A DNA stretch of 64,000 nt from an uncultured Mycobacteriaceae bacterium (GTDB lineage Bacteria; Actinomycetota; Actinomycetes; Mycobacteriales; Mycobacteriaceae). The position numbers were made by a program, and so were the translations under genes. Where the stretch lies: positions 1 to 64,000 of the forward strand of contig CADEGF010000003.1 of NCBI GenBank assembly GCA_902826815.1. The letters are read 5' to 3'. Below are positions 31,610-40,153 of the stretch, in pieces. The stretch's first letter is position 1; every line of letters begins with the position of its first letter. Under the pieces are notes generated by a model that was given only the letters and a program-made list of their open reading frames with translations, was not told where the DNA came from and did not search any database.

Positions 31610-32374
31610 ATGAAAAGTGACTCACCACATCGTGATTCAGTCAACGGTGCACCGACGCCGGCGACCGTCGACCGAGCGACCTTCGAAGCCGAAATCGAGA
31701 GCCTGCGCGTCCGGGAGAAGGCGCACATCCGGCAGGGCGACGCGATCGCCGCGGCCCGCCGGGCCTTGCCCATGGTCGAGGTCGACGCCAGCCTCGAGCT
31801 GATCGGGCCCGACGGACCGGTCACGCTGCTGGACGCCTTCGACGGGCGACGCCAGCTGCTGGCCTATTACTTCATGTGGAACGCCGGCAAGTCCGCGCCC
31901 GACCAGTGCGAAGGCTGTACGTGGGTCACCACGCAGGTGCAGGAGCTCGGCTACCTCCACTCCCGCGACATCACCTATGCGGTCTTCTGTCAGGGGCCGT
32001 ACGAGGAAGGCGCCCGCTACCGCGACTTCATGAATTGGCATGTGCCGTGGTACTCGGCACTCCCCTCACTCGACGAGCTTCTCGTCGGCCGCACCGCGGG
32101 GATGATGCACATCGTTTGTTACCTACGCGGCGACGGCGACCGCGTCTACGAGACGTACTGGACGACGATGCGCGGCGTCGAGGCGATGGATAACAGCCTC
32201 GCACTGATGGATCTCACGGTGTACGGACGCCAGGAGCCCTGGGAGGACTCCCCTGCGGGCTGGCCGCAGAAGTGGATCGTCGACGGCTCCAACACGCGGA
32301 TCGACGGGCGCCCCATCCCGCAATGGTCGCGCCTCGACGCCGGCCGTTCGGACGACCTCAGCGGCGTGCGTTGA
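31610..32374 (+). CDS. DUF899 thioredoxin-fold protein (second copy)
   Basis: The 254-residue protein is a paralogue of the one encoded at 30223. It has LRVREKAHIRQGDAIAAARR, LLDAFDGRRQLLAYYFMWNA, C-x2-C in QCEGCTWVTTQVQELGYL, and WEDSPAGWPQKWIVDGSNTR. Two divergent DUF899 copies flank the DinB-like gene. Shared operon structure suggests that the two act on related substrates or as partners. The function is unknown. Confidence 0.86.
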   Translation: MKSDSPHRDSVNGAPTPATVDRATFEAEIESLRVREKAHIRQGDAIAAARRALPMVEVDASLELIGPDGPVTLLDAFDGRRQLLAYYFMWNAGKSAPDQCEGCTWVTTQVQELGYLHSRDITYAVFCQGPYEEGARYRDFMNWHVPWYSALPSLDELLVGRTAGMMHIVCYLRGDGDRVYETYWTTMRGVEAMDNSLALMDLTVYGRQEPWEDSPAGWPQKWIVDGSNTRIDGRPIPQWSRLDAGRSDDLSGVR

Positions 32375-32430
32375 GACTGCGCTGACGGCGGGGCCTACTC
32401 GCACTTCTTCACCGCCATTGCAGCGCGAAA

Positions 32431-33348
32431 TCACCCTCTGACTCGGATGACGGTCTTGCCGTGCTTCCGTTGGGCCGGGTCGAATGCCGAAGGCGCATCC
32501 GTGAGTGGAAACACAGCTCCGACAACGGGATTCAGCACATCTTCGCGCAGCCTCTGTTCGAGTTCGGCGAGCTGAGTGCGGTCGGGTTCGACGATGAAGA
32601 ACACCGCGCGCCCGTCTTGCGGCTGCACCCGTGGCGGCTCCGCGATCGTGACGAGCGCGCCGCCCGGACGCACCAGTTGCGCTGAGCGGTCCAGAATCTC
32701 GCCCCCGAGGACGTCGAAGACCACATCCACCTCCCCGATGTCCTCGAGCCGGTCCTGCTGCAGGTCGACGAACGTATCGGCGCCCATGCCGAGCACCGCC
32801 TCCCGGTGAGCTGTCCGGCCGCTGCCGATCACCCGCGCTCCCGCCGCCCGCGCCAGTTGCACCGCTATCGAACTGACGCCGCCTGCCGCGCCGTGGATCA
32901 GCACGGTCTGTCCCGCAGCGAGTTGCCCGTGATCGAAGAGGCCCTGCCATGCCGTCAACCCCGGCATCGGCAGCGCGGCCGCCGCCACAAGGTCGATACC
33001 TCGCGACAGCGGGGCGAGGTTCCGCGCCTCCACCGCAACGTATTCCGCGAGCGTGCCGTTGCGGGCCCAGTCGGTCAGCCCGTAGACCCGCTGGCCGACC
33101 TCCAGCCCCGTCGTGCCATAACCCAACTCGGCGACGACCCCGGAGACCTCGTGCCCGGGGATCGTCGGCGTTCTGTCCCGCCCTGCCCTATCGGTCCAGG
33201 TTCCCGGCCACTCGAGTTCGTCGGGGGTGAACGAAGCCGCGTGCACTTCGACGATGACGTCGTTTTCCGCCAGATGCGGATACGGCATATCGGTCAGCGC
33301 AAGCCCGGAGATCCCTGCGGCGCGGTCACTCGCTACGACTGCTCTCAT
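32431..33348 (-). CDS. Zinc-type quinone oxidoreductase / alcohol dehydrogenase (MDR)
   Basis: The 305-residue protein has the MDR layout: an N-terminal GroES-like part (PGHEVSGVVAELGYG), then the Rossmann fold (AAGQTVLIHGAAGGVSSIAV) and a C-terminal block ending AQRKHGKTVIRVRG. Zinc ligands are absent, so it belongs to the NADPH:quinone reductase branch. Its ATG overlaps the stop of a broken cupin gene (ATGA), showing they were once an operon, divergent from the LysR regulator encoded at 33674. Confidence 0.86.
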   Translation of the reverse strand: MRAVVASDRAAGISGLALTDMPYPHLAENDVIVEVHAASFTPDELEWPGTWTDRAGRDRTPTIPGHEVSGVVAELGYGTTGLEVGQRVYGLTDWARNGTLAEYVAVEARNLAPLSRGIDLVAAAALPMPGLTAWQGLFDHGQLAAGQTVLIHGAAGGVSSIAVQLARAAGARVIGSGRTAHREAVLGMGADTFVDLQQDRLEDIGEVDVVFDVLGGEILDRSAQLVRPGGALVTIAEPPRVQPQDGRAVFFIVEPDRTQLAELEQRLREDVLNPVVGAVFPLTDAPSAFDPAQRKHGKTVIRVRG

Positions 33349-33591
33349 CGCACATCCTCGTTCCGGTTCGGCTTGCGACGGAGGTGATCGCGTGCCGCGA
33401 TCTCCTCCGGTTCCAGCATGGCGACCATGTCAACGCCTGGCGCGCAGATACACACCGCGATGAACCGGCGCCAGCCCGGCGTCTGCCGGCGGGACTTCGA
33501 CGAGTTGCGTCATGGCATGGGCTCCAGAGGGAATCCGCGGAGGGGTGACCTCGAGGAGGTCGGTGATCTTGGTGTTTCCTGCGGCAATCAT
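33345..33591 (-). pseudogene. Cupin-domain protein with internal deletion
   Basis: The minus strand begins MIAAGNTKITDLLEVTPPRI, then PSGAHAMTQLVEVPPADAGL, a cupin N-terminus. Near 33455 the frame shifts and a C-terminal segment (FIAVCICAPGVDMVAMLEPE, then EIAARDHLRRKPNRNEDVR) follows directly. The metal-binding barrel between them (HxH...E...H) is missing, so the protein is dead. The tail overlaps the quinone reductase start, which preserves translational coupling. Confidence 0.6.
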
Positions 33592-33644
33592 GCCTCCATG
33601 ACACCAGCGATCAACCATCACGTCCAACGAATGACTGCGATCTG

Positions 33645-33658
33645 TTTCATCTACGAAA
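33645..33658. promoter_or_regulatory. Putative LysR-type operator
   Basis: TTTC-N6-GAAA (33645-33658) lies 15 bp before the LysR gene start, in the divergent space with the cupin/quinone reductase unit. It is a short dyad of LTTR-box type. Confidence 0.35.
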
Positions 33659-33673
33659 TCGATAGACTGAGGC

Positions 33674-34564
33674 ATGGAACTGCGCCAGCTGGAGTACTTC
33701 ATCGCGGTCGCGAGCGAGATGAACTTCTCTCGGGCCGCCCAGCGCGTTCATGTCGTTCAATCGGCGCTGTCGACGTCGGTCGGCAAGCTGGAGAAGGAGC
33801 TCGGCGTCGAACTGTTCGATCGGTCCAAACAGCAGATCAAGATCACGCCCGCGGGCGAGTTGTTTCGCGAGCACGCGCGGCGGGTGATTCAGACTGCCCG
33901 ACTGGCCAAGGACTCGGTGAGCGACTACCGCGGTGAGCTGACCGGCACTGTAGATCTCGGATCTCTCGTGTCGTTCGGCAGACTGAACGTGGCGCAGGTG
34001 TTGGGCGAATTTCACCGACGCTACCCATTCGTTCGAATCCGGTTGCGGCAGAGCCAGACCGGCTCGACGGCGTACCTGTCGGCGATCGGCGACGGATCGC
34101 TCGACCTCGCGTTGGTGTCCTCCCCCAGCCGGATCCCGTCCCGTGTCGAGATGCGGCTGATGGCCGAGGAGCCGATGGTGTTCGTCTGTCGGCCCGATCA
34201 CCGGTTGGCGCAACGCGACAACGTGGCTATCACCGATCTCGCCGAGGAAGACCTCATCGGCTTCCCCCTCGAATTCGGGCTGCGCCGCCTGGTCGAGGAT
34301 GCCTTCGCTGCCGCAGGCGCGACCGCCCGCACGCCGTACGAGGTCGCACTCGAGTATTCGGTTGGCGCCGATCTCGTGCGACACGGGCTCGGCAGCATCT
34401 TCATGCCTGCGAGCGAGGCCGGGCGCTTCCCCGATCTTCGCGCTGTCACCGTTCGCCCTGCCGTGACGTGGCGGATCTACCTCGCTTCGGCGCCGCAACT
34501 CGGCCCCGCGAGCGCGAGGCTCGCCGAAATGCTCGTCGAAGCGGTCAGCGCGCCCCGCGGATGA
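33674..34564 (+). CDS. LysR-family transcriptional regulator
   Basis: The 296-residue protein starts MELRQLEYFIAVASEMNFSR, AAQRVHVVQSALSTSVGKLE, the LysR DNA-binding domain. The remaining 200 residues form the periplasmic-binding-like ligand domain (GTVDLGSLVSFGRLNVAQVL onward). It is divergent from the quinone reductase unit, the classical LysR arrangement, so that unit is the likely target. It overlaps the convergent amidohydrolase gene by 20 bp. Confidence 0.9.
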   Translation: MELRQLEYFIAVASEMNFSRAAQRVHVVQSALSTSVGKLEKELGVELFDRSKQQIKITPAGELFREHARRVIQTARLAKDSVSDYRGELTGTVDLGSLVSFGRLNVAQVLGEFHRRYPFVRIRLRQSQTGSTAYLSAIGDGSLDLALVSSPSRIPSRVEMRLMAEEPMVFVCRPDHRLAQRDNVAITDLAEEDLIGFPLEFGLRRLVEDAFAAAGATARTPYEVALEYSVGADLVRHGLGSIFMPASEAGRFPDLRAVTVRPAVTWRIYLASAPQLGPASARLAEMLVEAVSAPRG

Positions 34565-36305
34565 GACGGCCGGGACGGGCGCCGGTGTCGACGCCGCCGC
34601 GCCGTGTCACGACCCCGTTCACGATCGTCGCTGAGTAACCCGACGCCCCCTGGACCAGACGCTGACCGCCTGCGGGCAGGTCGTAGGCCATCCGCGCGGG
34701 GTGCAGCGTCAGGGCACTCATGTCGATGACGTTGACGTCGGCCCTCTTGCCGACCTCGATGACACCGCGATCGGAAAGCCCGAACAGTTGCGCGGTGTCG
34801 TGAGACTGCTTGCGCACCACGAATTCCAGAGGAAGTTTGTCGCCTCGGTGGCGGTCCCTGGCCCAGTGCGTGAGCAGGAACGTGGGGTACGAGGCGTCGC
34901 AGATCATGCCGCAGTGCGCGCCGCCGTCGGAGAGGCCCGACACCCCTGCAGGGTGAGTCAGCATCTCCCGGATCGCGTCGTGATTGCCGTAGTAGTAGTT
35001 GTAGAATGGCAACATCAGCATCGCGCCTGCATCGGCTTCAAGCATCAGGTCGTACAGCGTCGACAGCGGGTCCTCGCCGCGTTCGGCGGCGATCTTCTCG
35101 ACGGCCCGATCGGGGGTCGGTTCGTAGTCGGGTGGATCGCCGAGCGCATAGATGCGGCCCAGCGAGTATTGAACGAGCGCGAACATGTTGTCGAACAACA
35201 GTTTTGGATCCGGCGGCAGATCATCCTCGGCGAGAATCGCCGCCCTGACGGCGGGCTCGGCCAGACGCTGCGCCAACTCCTCTCGGCTGTACTCGGCCTT
35301 CAGGCGACGGAACGTCGGACGATGGGTGAACGCATGGTGGCCGGGGAAGCCGAACAGCATGCCGAACGGTCGCGCGGCGATCTGGGGATACAGCTCACTG
35401 CCCGCCGCATGGGCCGCTGCGGAGATGTCGAGTTGTTCGCGCCAGAGGTCGGGCGCCGCGTCGACCTGGATCATGCCGAATGAGATCGGGCGGTCGATCT
35501 CCGCGCCGAGGCGCTGCATCCACTCCAGCTCCTTCTTCGGCGCGATGATGTCCTCGCCTGCGACCCCCTGCGGCGCCAGCTCGAAGACGGCACGCCCACC
35601 CGCGGCCATCGCCCGGCCGAGGCCGAACAACTCATCCTCTGCGGCATAGGTGCCGGGAACCGGTTCGCCGTCGATGGCCCGGTGACCGAGCGTGCGTGAC
35701 GTCGAGAAACCCAATGCGCCCGCCTCGATTCCCTCCTGCACGATGCGTGCCATGGCCGCGATGTCCTCGGGGGTGGCCGGCTCGTTGCGGGCTCCGCGGT
35801 CACCCATCGCATAGGCGCGAACCGCGCCGTGGGCGATCTGGCTGCCCACGTCGATCGCGAGATCCTGTTTCTCGATGACGTCGAGGTACTCCGGGTAGCT
35901 CTCCCAGCCCCACGAAATGCCTTCGGTGAGCGCGGTGCCTGGTATGTCCTCGACCCCCTCCATCAGACCGATCAGCCAATCCTCGGAGCCCGGCCGTACC
36001 GGTGCGAAGCCGACGCCGCAGTTGCCCGCGACGACGGTGGTGACGCCGTGTCCGCTCGACGGCTCCAGCAGGCTGTCCCAGCTGACCTGTCCGTCGTAGT
36101 GGGTGTGAATGTCCACGAAACCCGGCGCGACGATCCTGCCTGTGGCGTCGATCGTCTCGGCCGCATCGCCTTCCAGCGGCGGGTCGCCCGCGCCGCGACG
36201 GTGGATCTCGACGATCTTGCCGTCCTTGATCGCCACGTCGGCCTGGAATCGGTCCGCACCCGTGCCGTCGACGACGGTTCCGTTTTTAATCTTGAGGTCG
36301 AACAC
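34545..36305 (-). CDS. N-acyl-D-amino-acid deacylase-like amidohydrolase
   Basis: The 586-residue protein has the amidohydrolase start [20 protein letters not shown], the metal motif [20 protein letters not shown], and the later [10 protein letters not shown] and [20 protein letters not shown] blocks. These match the D-aminoacylase branch, which hydrolyses N-acyl-D-amino acids or related amides with a metal centre. It starts with GTG at 36305, divergent from the Rieske oxygenase gene across a perfect TGTAAC-ACC-GTTACA dyad, so the TetR regulator encoded at 37745 probably controls it too. Confidence 0.85.
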   Translation of the reverse strand: MFDLKIKNGTVVDGTGADRFQADVAIKDGKIVEIHRRGAGDPPLEGDAAETIDATGRIVAPGFVDIHTHYDGQVSWDSLLEPSSGHGVTTVVAGNCGVGFAPVRPGSEDWLIGLMEGVEDIPGTALTEGISWGWESYPEYLDVIEKQDLAIDVGSQIAHGAVRAYAMGDRGARNEPATPEDIAAMARIVQEGIEAGALGFSTSRTLGHRAIDGEPVPGTYAAEDELFGLGRAMAAGGRAVFELAPQGVAGEDIIAPKKELEWMQRLGAEIDRPISFGMIQVDAAPDLWREQLDISAAAHAAGSELYPQIAARPFGMLFGFPGHHAFTHRPTFRRLKAEYSREELAQRLAEPAVRAAILAEDDLPPDPKLLFDNMFALVQYSLGRIYALGDPPDYEPTPDRAVEKIAAERGEDPLSTLYDLMLEADAGAMLMLPFYNYYYGNHDAIREMLTHPAGVSGLSDGGAHCGMICDASYPTFLLTHWARDRHRGDKLPLEFVVRKQSHDTAQLFGLSDRGVIEVGKRADVNVIDMSALTLHPARMAYDLPAGGQRLVQGASGYSATIVNGVVTRRGGVDTGARPGRLIRGAR

Positions 36306-36350
36306 GATTACTCCCTAACAACTGGCGTGTCAGCCGCTACCGTGGGTCAA

Positions 36351-36365
36351 TGTAACACCGTTACA
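36351..36365. promoter_or_regulatory. TetR-type operator palindrome
   Basis: TGTAAC-ACC-GTTACA is a perfect 15-bp palindrome midway between the divergent amidohydrolase and Rieske oxygenase genes. A TetR gene is translationally coupled to the oxygenase gene, which makes it the obvious binder. Confidence 0.7.
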
Positions 36366-36398
36366 GACCGCTGGCGCTGGATCTTCGAAGGGCCAATC

Positions 36399-37748
36399 GT
36401 GACGCATACAGTGCAGGCCGGCACCGCAGTCGGCAACCCCGCTCCCTCTCGCAGGGAGGACGCGATCGGACCGCCGCCCGCCAGCCCGACGCTGGTGCCT
36501 GCCGACCGCTACCGCTCTCCGGCGTTCGCGCAACTCGAGGTCGACCGGATGTGGCCGAAGGTGTGGCAGGTCGCCTGCACCGTCGACCACGTCGCCGAGC
36601 CCGGCGACTACTTCGAGTACCGCTGCGGTCCCTACTCGGTTCTGGTGGTTCGCGGCGACGACGGTGAGCTTCGAGCTTTCCAGAACGTGTGCCGACATCG
36701 CGGCAACTCACTGTGCAATGGCGCCGGTTCGGAATTGCGGGAGTTGAAATGCGGATACCACGGCTGGACCTGGGACCTGTCAGGGGCGCTGAAGCGAGTG
36801 CCCAACCGAAAGGGATTCGGCGCGCTGCACATGTCGGAATTCCCTTTGCTCGCAGCGAAAGTCGACACGTGGGAACGATTGGTCTTCGTTACCCTCGATG
36901 TCGAGGCGATGCCGTTGAGCGACTGGCTCGAGTCGGTGCCGGAGGATATTGCGTGGTGCTCGCTGGGTGACTTCCGTTGCTACGCCACCATCACCGTCGA
37001 TGTGGATGCCAACTGGAAGACGATCGCAGACGGCTTCAGCGAGACTTATCACATCCAGACGCTGCATCCGGAGTTGCACAGGTGCATGGACGATGTCTAT
37101 GCACCACAAGTGATCTGGGGACGCACCGGCAAATCCGAGCAGGTCTACGGCGTACCCAGCCCGCAGATCAAGGAGCCGCTCACCGATGCAGACGTGTGGG
37201 ATGCCTACGTGACGACTCAGGGTGCGCTGATGGGGGTCGCCGAAGACACCCCTGTCCCGGCCGATCGCCTGCCAGGGCAACCGATCTCCGACGTGATAGC
37301 CGAGCGCACGAAGGCCTTCGCAGGAGAACGTGGTGTCGACTTGAGCTGGGCGTCGACCGATCAGGTGATGCGGTTGCATCAATACAACGTCTTTCCGAAC
37401 ATGTCGCTGCTGACCAACGCCGATCACATGACTGTGCTGACCGCTCGCCCAGGGCCTGATCCGGATCGGGGCGAACTGGTGATGATCCTGTGGACGCGGA
37501 TGGCGCCGGGAGCGCCGCGGATCAAACCGACCGATATGAGGGTGACGGCCGAAGAAGCGCATCCCGGCCTGGTGCTGACCCAGGACATCGCCGTGCTCGC
37601 GGGCCTGCAGCGCGGCCTTCAGCAGCCAGGGCTCACCCACCTGACGCTGTCCAACGAGGAGCGTCGGGTGATCAACATGCACCGCAACCTCGAGCGCTGC
37701 CTGGATCTGCCGGAGTCCGAGCGGATGACCGGAGGTGAGAGCCCGTGA
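36399..37748 (+). CDS. Rieske non-heme iron oxygenase, large subunit type
   Basis: From GTG 36399 the protein has 449 residues. C98-x-H100 and C118-x2-H121 (CRHRG... CGYHGWTW) bind the Rieske [2Fe-2S] cluster. ADGFSETYHIQTLH carries the Asp and His ligands of the mononuclear iron that activates O2. This is the alpha-subunit design of aromatic-ring and other hydroxylating oxygenases; reductase and ferredoxin genes are not adjacent. The 3' end overlaps the TetR start (GTGA). Pairing with an amidohydrolase suggests breakdown of an acylated or aromatic amide, as an inference. Confidence 0.88.
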   Translation: MTHTVQAGTAVGNPAPSRREDAIGPPPASPTLVPADRYRSPAFAQLEVDRMWPKVWQVACTVDHVAEPGDYFEYRCGPYSVLVVRGDDGELRAFQNVCRHRGNSLCNGAGSELRELKCGYHGWTWDLSGALKRVPNRKGFGALHMSEFPLLAAKVDTWERLVFVTLDVEAMPLSDWLESVPEDIAWCSLGDFRCYATITVDVDANWKTIADGFSETYHIQTLHPELHRCMDDVYAPQVIWGRTGKSEQVYGVPSPQIKEPLTDADVWDAYVTTQGALMGVAEDTPVPADRLPGQPISDVIAERTKAFAGERGVDLSWASTDQVMRLHQYNVFPNMSLLTNADHMTVLTARPGPDPDRGELVMILWTRMAPGAPRIKPTDMRVTAEEAHPGLVLTQDIAVLAGLQRGLQQPGLTHLTLSNEERRVINMHRNLERCLDLPESERMTGGESP

Positions 37749-38377
37749 AGCAACCGCTGGACGCCGAGACGATTCTCGACACCGCGGCGCGCCTGATCGA
37801 ACTCGACGGCGTGGACGCGTTCACCATGCGCGGTCTCGCCGAGGAACTGGACGTGGCCGTCACCTCGATCTACTGGCACATCGGCGGCAGGGACAAACTG
37901 TTCGACAGCCTGGTCGATCGGCTGCTGAGCCAGATGGCGCACCTGCCCGTCGAAGGCGAGACGCCCGTCGATCGCATTGCTTCACTTGCCCGTTCGCAGC
38001 GAACGCTACTGATCGAGCGACAGCATCTACTCGCGATCGCACACGAGCGCGACCGGACCCCGTTGCTGTTCCTGCCGATTCAGCAGATGCTGGCCGCAGC
38101 GCTGTCAGAAGTCGGTGTCACGGGAACCGACGCGGCGCTCATCCTGCGCGCGATACAGGTGCATGTGATCTCGTCGGCCGTCATGCAGTTCTCGGCCGTC
38201 CGTGGTGCCAAGCACGACGAAGAGGACCCCTCACTGTGGAGCGAGGACTGGCCCGACCGGGCGCTCGTCGAGGCGCTGCAGTCCCCGACCGACTACGACG
38301 CGGTCTTCGGCTACGGACTCAACGCTCTTCTGGCGCCGCTGCGGAGTCGCTCCTCCGACGTGGCCGCCGACGGGTAG
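37745..38377 (+). CDS. TetR-family transcriptional regulator
   Basis: The 210-residue protein starts KQPLDAETILDTAARLIELD, then VDAFTMRGLAEELDVAVTSI and YWHIGGRDKLFDSLVDRLL, a standard TetR helix-turn-helix. The remaining helical part would bind the ligand. It starts with GTG overlapping the oxygenase stop, so the regulator is made with its target, and it probably binds the palindrome at 36351-36365. Its 3' end overlaps the convergent membrane-protein gene by about 59 bp. Confidence 0.88.
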   Translation: MKQPLDAETILDTAARLIELDGVDAFTMRGLAEELDVAVTSIYWHIGGRDKLFDSLVDRLLSQMAHLPVEGETPVDRIASLARSQRTLLIERQHLLAIAHERDRTPLLFLPIQQMLAAALSEVGVTGTDAALILRAIQVHVISSAVMQFSAVRGAKHDEEDPSLWSEDWPDRALVEALQSPTDYDAVFGYGLNALLAPLRSRSSDVAADG

Positions 38378-38729
38378 CACCCCACAGCCCGACACCGATG
38401 CCGACGACCGCGCCCCCGAGACCGATCATCTGCTGCGATCGTTTCATTTCGTGGTGCACGCTCATCCCGCCGAGCAGGTCCGCCGCGTCGGCGCCTCCCG
38501 ACGCAAGGAACCAACCGCGAGTGTTCTTGCCGCGCACCGCCGACGACATCAGCAGGCCGCCGATCAACGCATCGCGGTAACCCATCGACCGCAACAGCAG
38601 CTGTGCCGTCGGCGCCGGTTCGTCGGGATCACCCCACAGCCGATTCGCGCGGAGCGGGTCGACGAGAAACGAGACGCCTGACGCAAAGCGGATACCCCCG
38701 ACGACGAGGGCTGCGCGGTCCACGGACAT
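38319..38729 (-). CDS. Small membrane protein, DUF4267-like
   Basis: The 136-residue protein has hydrophobic stretches (LVVGGIRFASGVSFLV, GYRDALIGGLLMSSAV, MIGLGGAVVGIGVGLWGA) and an Arg-rich C-terminus. The arrangement is like the DUF4267 family of small membrane proteins. The last 19 codons overlap the TetR gene on the other strand. The function is unknown. Confidence 0.62.
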   Translation of the reverse strand: MSVDRAALVVGGIRFASGVSFLVDPLRANRLWGDPDEPAPTAQLLLRSMGYRDALIGGLLMSSAVRGKNTRGWFLASGGADAADLLGGMSVHHEMKRSQQMIGLGGAVVGIGVGLWGATRRRPRRRSDSAAAPEER

Positions 38730-38739
38730 GGCAAGCAGC

Positions 38740-40128
38740 TTAAAGCGTCGTCGTCGAGGCGTGCGCAGCGCGCGCGATCGCGTCGGCCGACCGGTCGATA
38801 TCGTCGTCGGTCGTCGCCCAGTTCGATACCGAGACGCGAAGCACGTACTGCCCGTTCCAGGTGGTGCCGCCGAGCCAGCAGGTTCCGTCGCGTTGGACGG
38901 CGGCGACCGCGGCCCTGTTGGCGTCGTCGCCGCCCGGCAGCTGGATCAGCACCTGGTTGAGCACGACGTCGTTGAGGATATGCGTGCCGGGAATCGCCGC
39001 CAGCCGTTCGGCCATCCGCCGGGCACCGGCGCAGTTGCGGTCCACTATTTCGGCCACCCCGGCCCGGCCCAGTGACCGTAGCGCGGCGTAGATCGGCACG
39101 GCCCGTGCGCGTCGTGAGCTCTCGGGGACGTAGTTGGTGCCGTCGCGTTGGCCTGCATCGGCCACCAGGTATGGGCCCGCAAGGCTCATCGCGGCGATAT
39201 GGGCATCCGCATCGGCGACGATTGCCATGGCGCCGTCGTACGGCACGTTCAGCCATTTGTGCGCGTCGATCGCCCACGAGTCGGCACGATCGACGCCCTT
39301 CGTCAGGTGCCGAAGCGACGGCGTCGCCGCGGCCCACAGCCCGAACGCTCCGTCGACATGCAGCCAGGCGCCGTGTGCGGCGCAGGCTTCGGCAATTGGT
39401 TCGAACGCGTCGAACGCGCCGGTGGCCACGTTGCCCGCTTGTGCGCACACGATCGTCGGGCCGGAAGACCGGGCCAGCGCGTCGTCCAGCGCGTCGGGAC
39501 GCATCCGACCCTGGTCGTCGGCGGCGACGCGAACCGCTGTGTTGCCCCCCAGGCCGAGTAGGCGCAGCGCGGTGTCGATGGTCGCGTGGGCCTGTTCACC
39601 GCACAAGATGCGGATCGGCGGTGCACCGATGAGCCCGTCGCCCTCGACGTCCCAGCCTGCCTTCGCGAGTACCGCGTGACGTGCGGCGGCCAGGCATGTG
39701 GTGTTGGCGCCCTGCCCTCCGGTGACGAACCCGACGCTGGCGCGGGCGGGCAGTCCGAGTACGTCGACCGTCCACGCCGACGTGATCTCTTCGATGGCGG
39801 CGGCCGCGGGAGACAGTGCGTGAAACGCGGAATTCTGGTCCCAGGCCGAGACCAGCCAGTCCGCGGCCAGCGCGGCGGGCAATGCACCGCCGATCACGAA
39901 GCCGAAGTGGCGGGGACCGGCGGTGGCCACGAGACCGGGTTCCACGCCTGCCGCCAGCGCGTCGATGACGGCAGTCGGGTCCTCGCCGTGCTCCGGCAGT
40001 GGGCCGCCAAGCGCGTCGCGAACCCCGGCGGCGTCGACGCGGGCGGCCACCGGCCGGTCGTCGAGGCTATCGAGGAAATCGCGTGCGTGCTGTGCGGCGG
40101 CGGACAGACCTGCGGTGCGATCGTGCAT
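38740..40128 (-). CDS. PLP-dependent decarboxylase (group II type)
   Basis: The 462-residue protein follows the aromatic/glutamate decarboxylase group: GGALPAALAADWLVSAWDQN, FVTGGQGANTTCLAAARHA, the PLP-binding Asp in WLHVDGAFG (about residue 259), and the Schiff-base Lys in AIDAHKWLNVPYDG (K291). It removes the alpha-carboxyl of an amino acid, giving an amine, or runs a related aldehyde-forming reaction. It is the last gene of a three-gene operon with a flavoprotein (25-bp gap) and a FAAL. Such a context suggests an amine or amino acid joined to a fatty acid. The substrate cannot be assigned. Confidence 0.85.
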   Translation of the reverse strand: MHDRTAGLSAAAQHARDFLDSLDDRPVAARVDAAGVRDALGGPLPEHGEDPTAVIDALAAGVEPGLVATAGPRHFGFVIGGALPAALAADWLVSAWDQNSAFHALSPAAAAIEEITSAWTVDVLGLPARASVGFVTGGQGANTTCLAAARHAVLAKAGWDVEGDGLIGAPPIRILCGEQAHATIDTALRLLGLGGNTAVRVAADDQGRMRPDALDDALARSSGPTIVCAQAGNVATGAFDAFEPIAEACAAHGAWLHVDGAFGLWAAATPSLRHLTKGVDRADSWAIDAHKWLNVPYDGAMAIVADADAHIAAMSLAGPYLVADAGQRDGTNYVPESSRRARAVPIYAALRSLGRAGVAEIVDRNCAGARRMAERLAAIPGTHILNDVVLNQVLIQLPGGDDANRAAVAAVQRDGTCWLGGTTWNGQYVLRVSVSNWATTDDDIDRSADAIARAAHASTTTL

Positions 40129-40153
40129 GGGAAAAGCCTATCTACGCAAAGGT

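Noticed and set aside
35829-36398. Upstream extension of the Rieske oxygenase frame
   Set aside because: It is antisense to the amidohydrolase gene and crosses the operator palindrome; GTG 36399 fits the family start.
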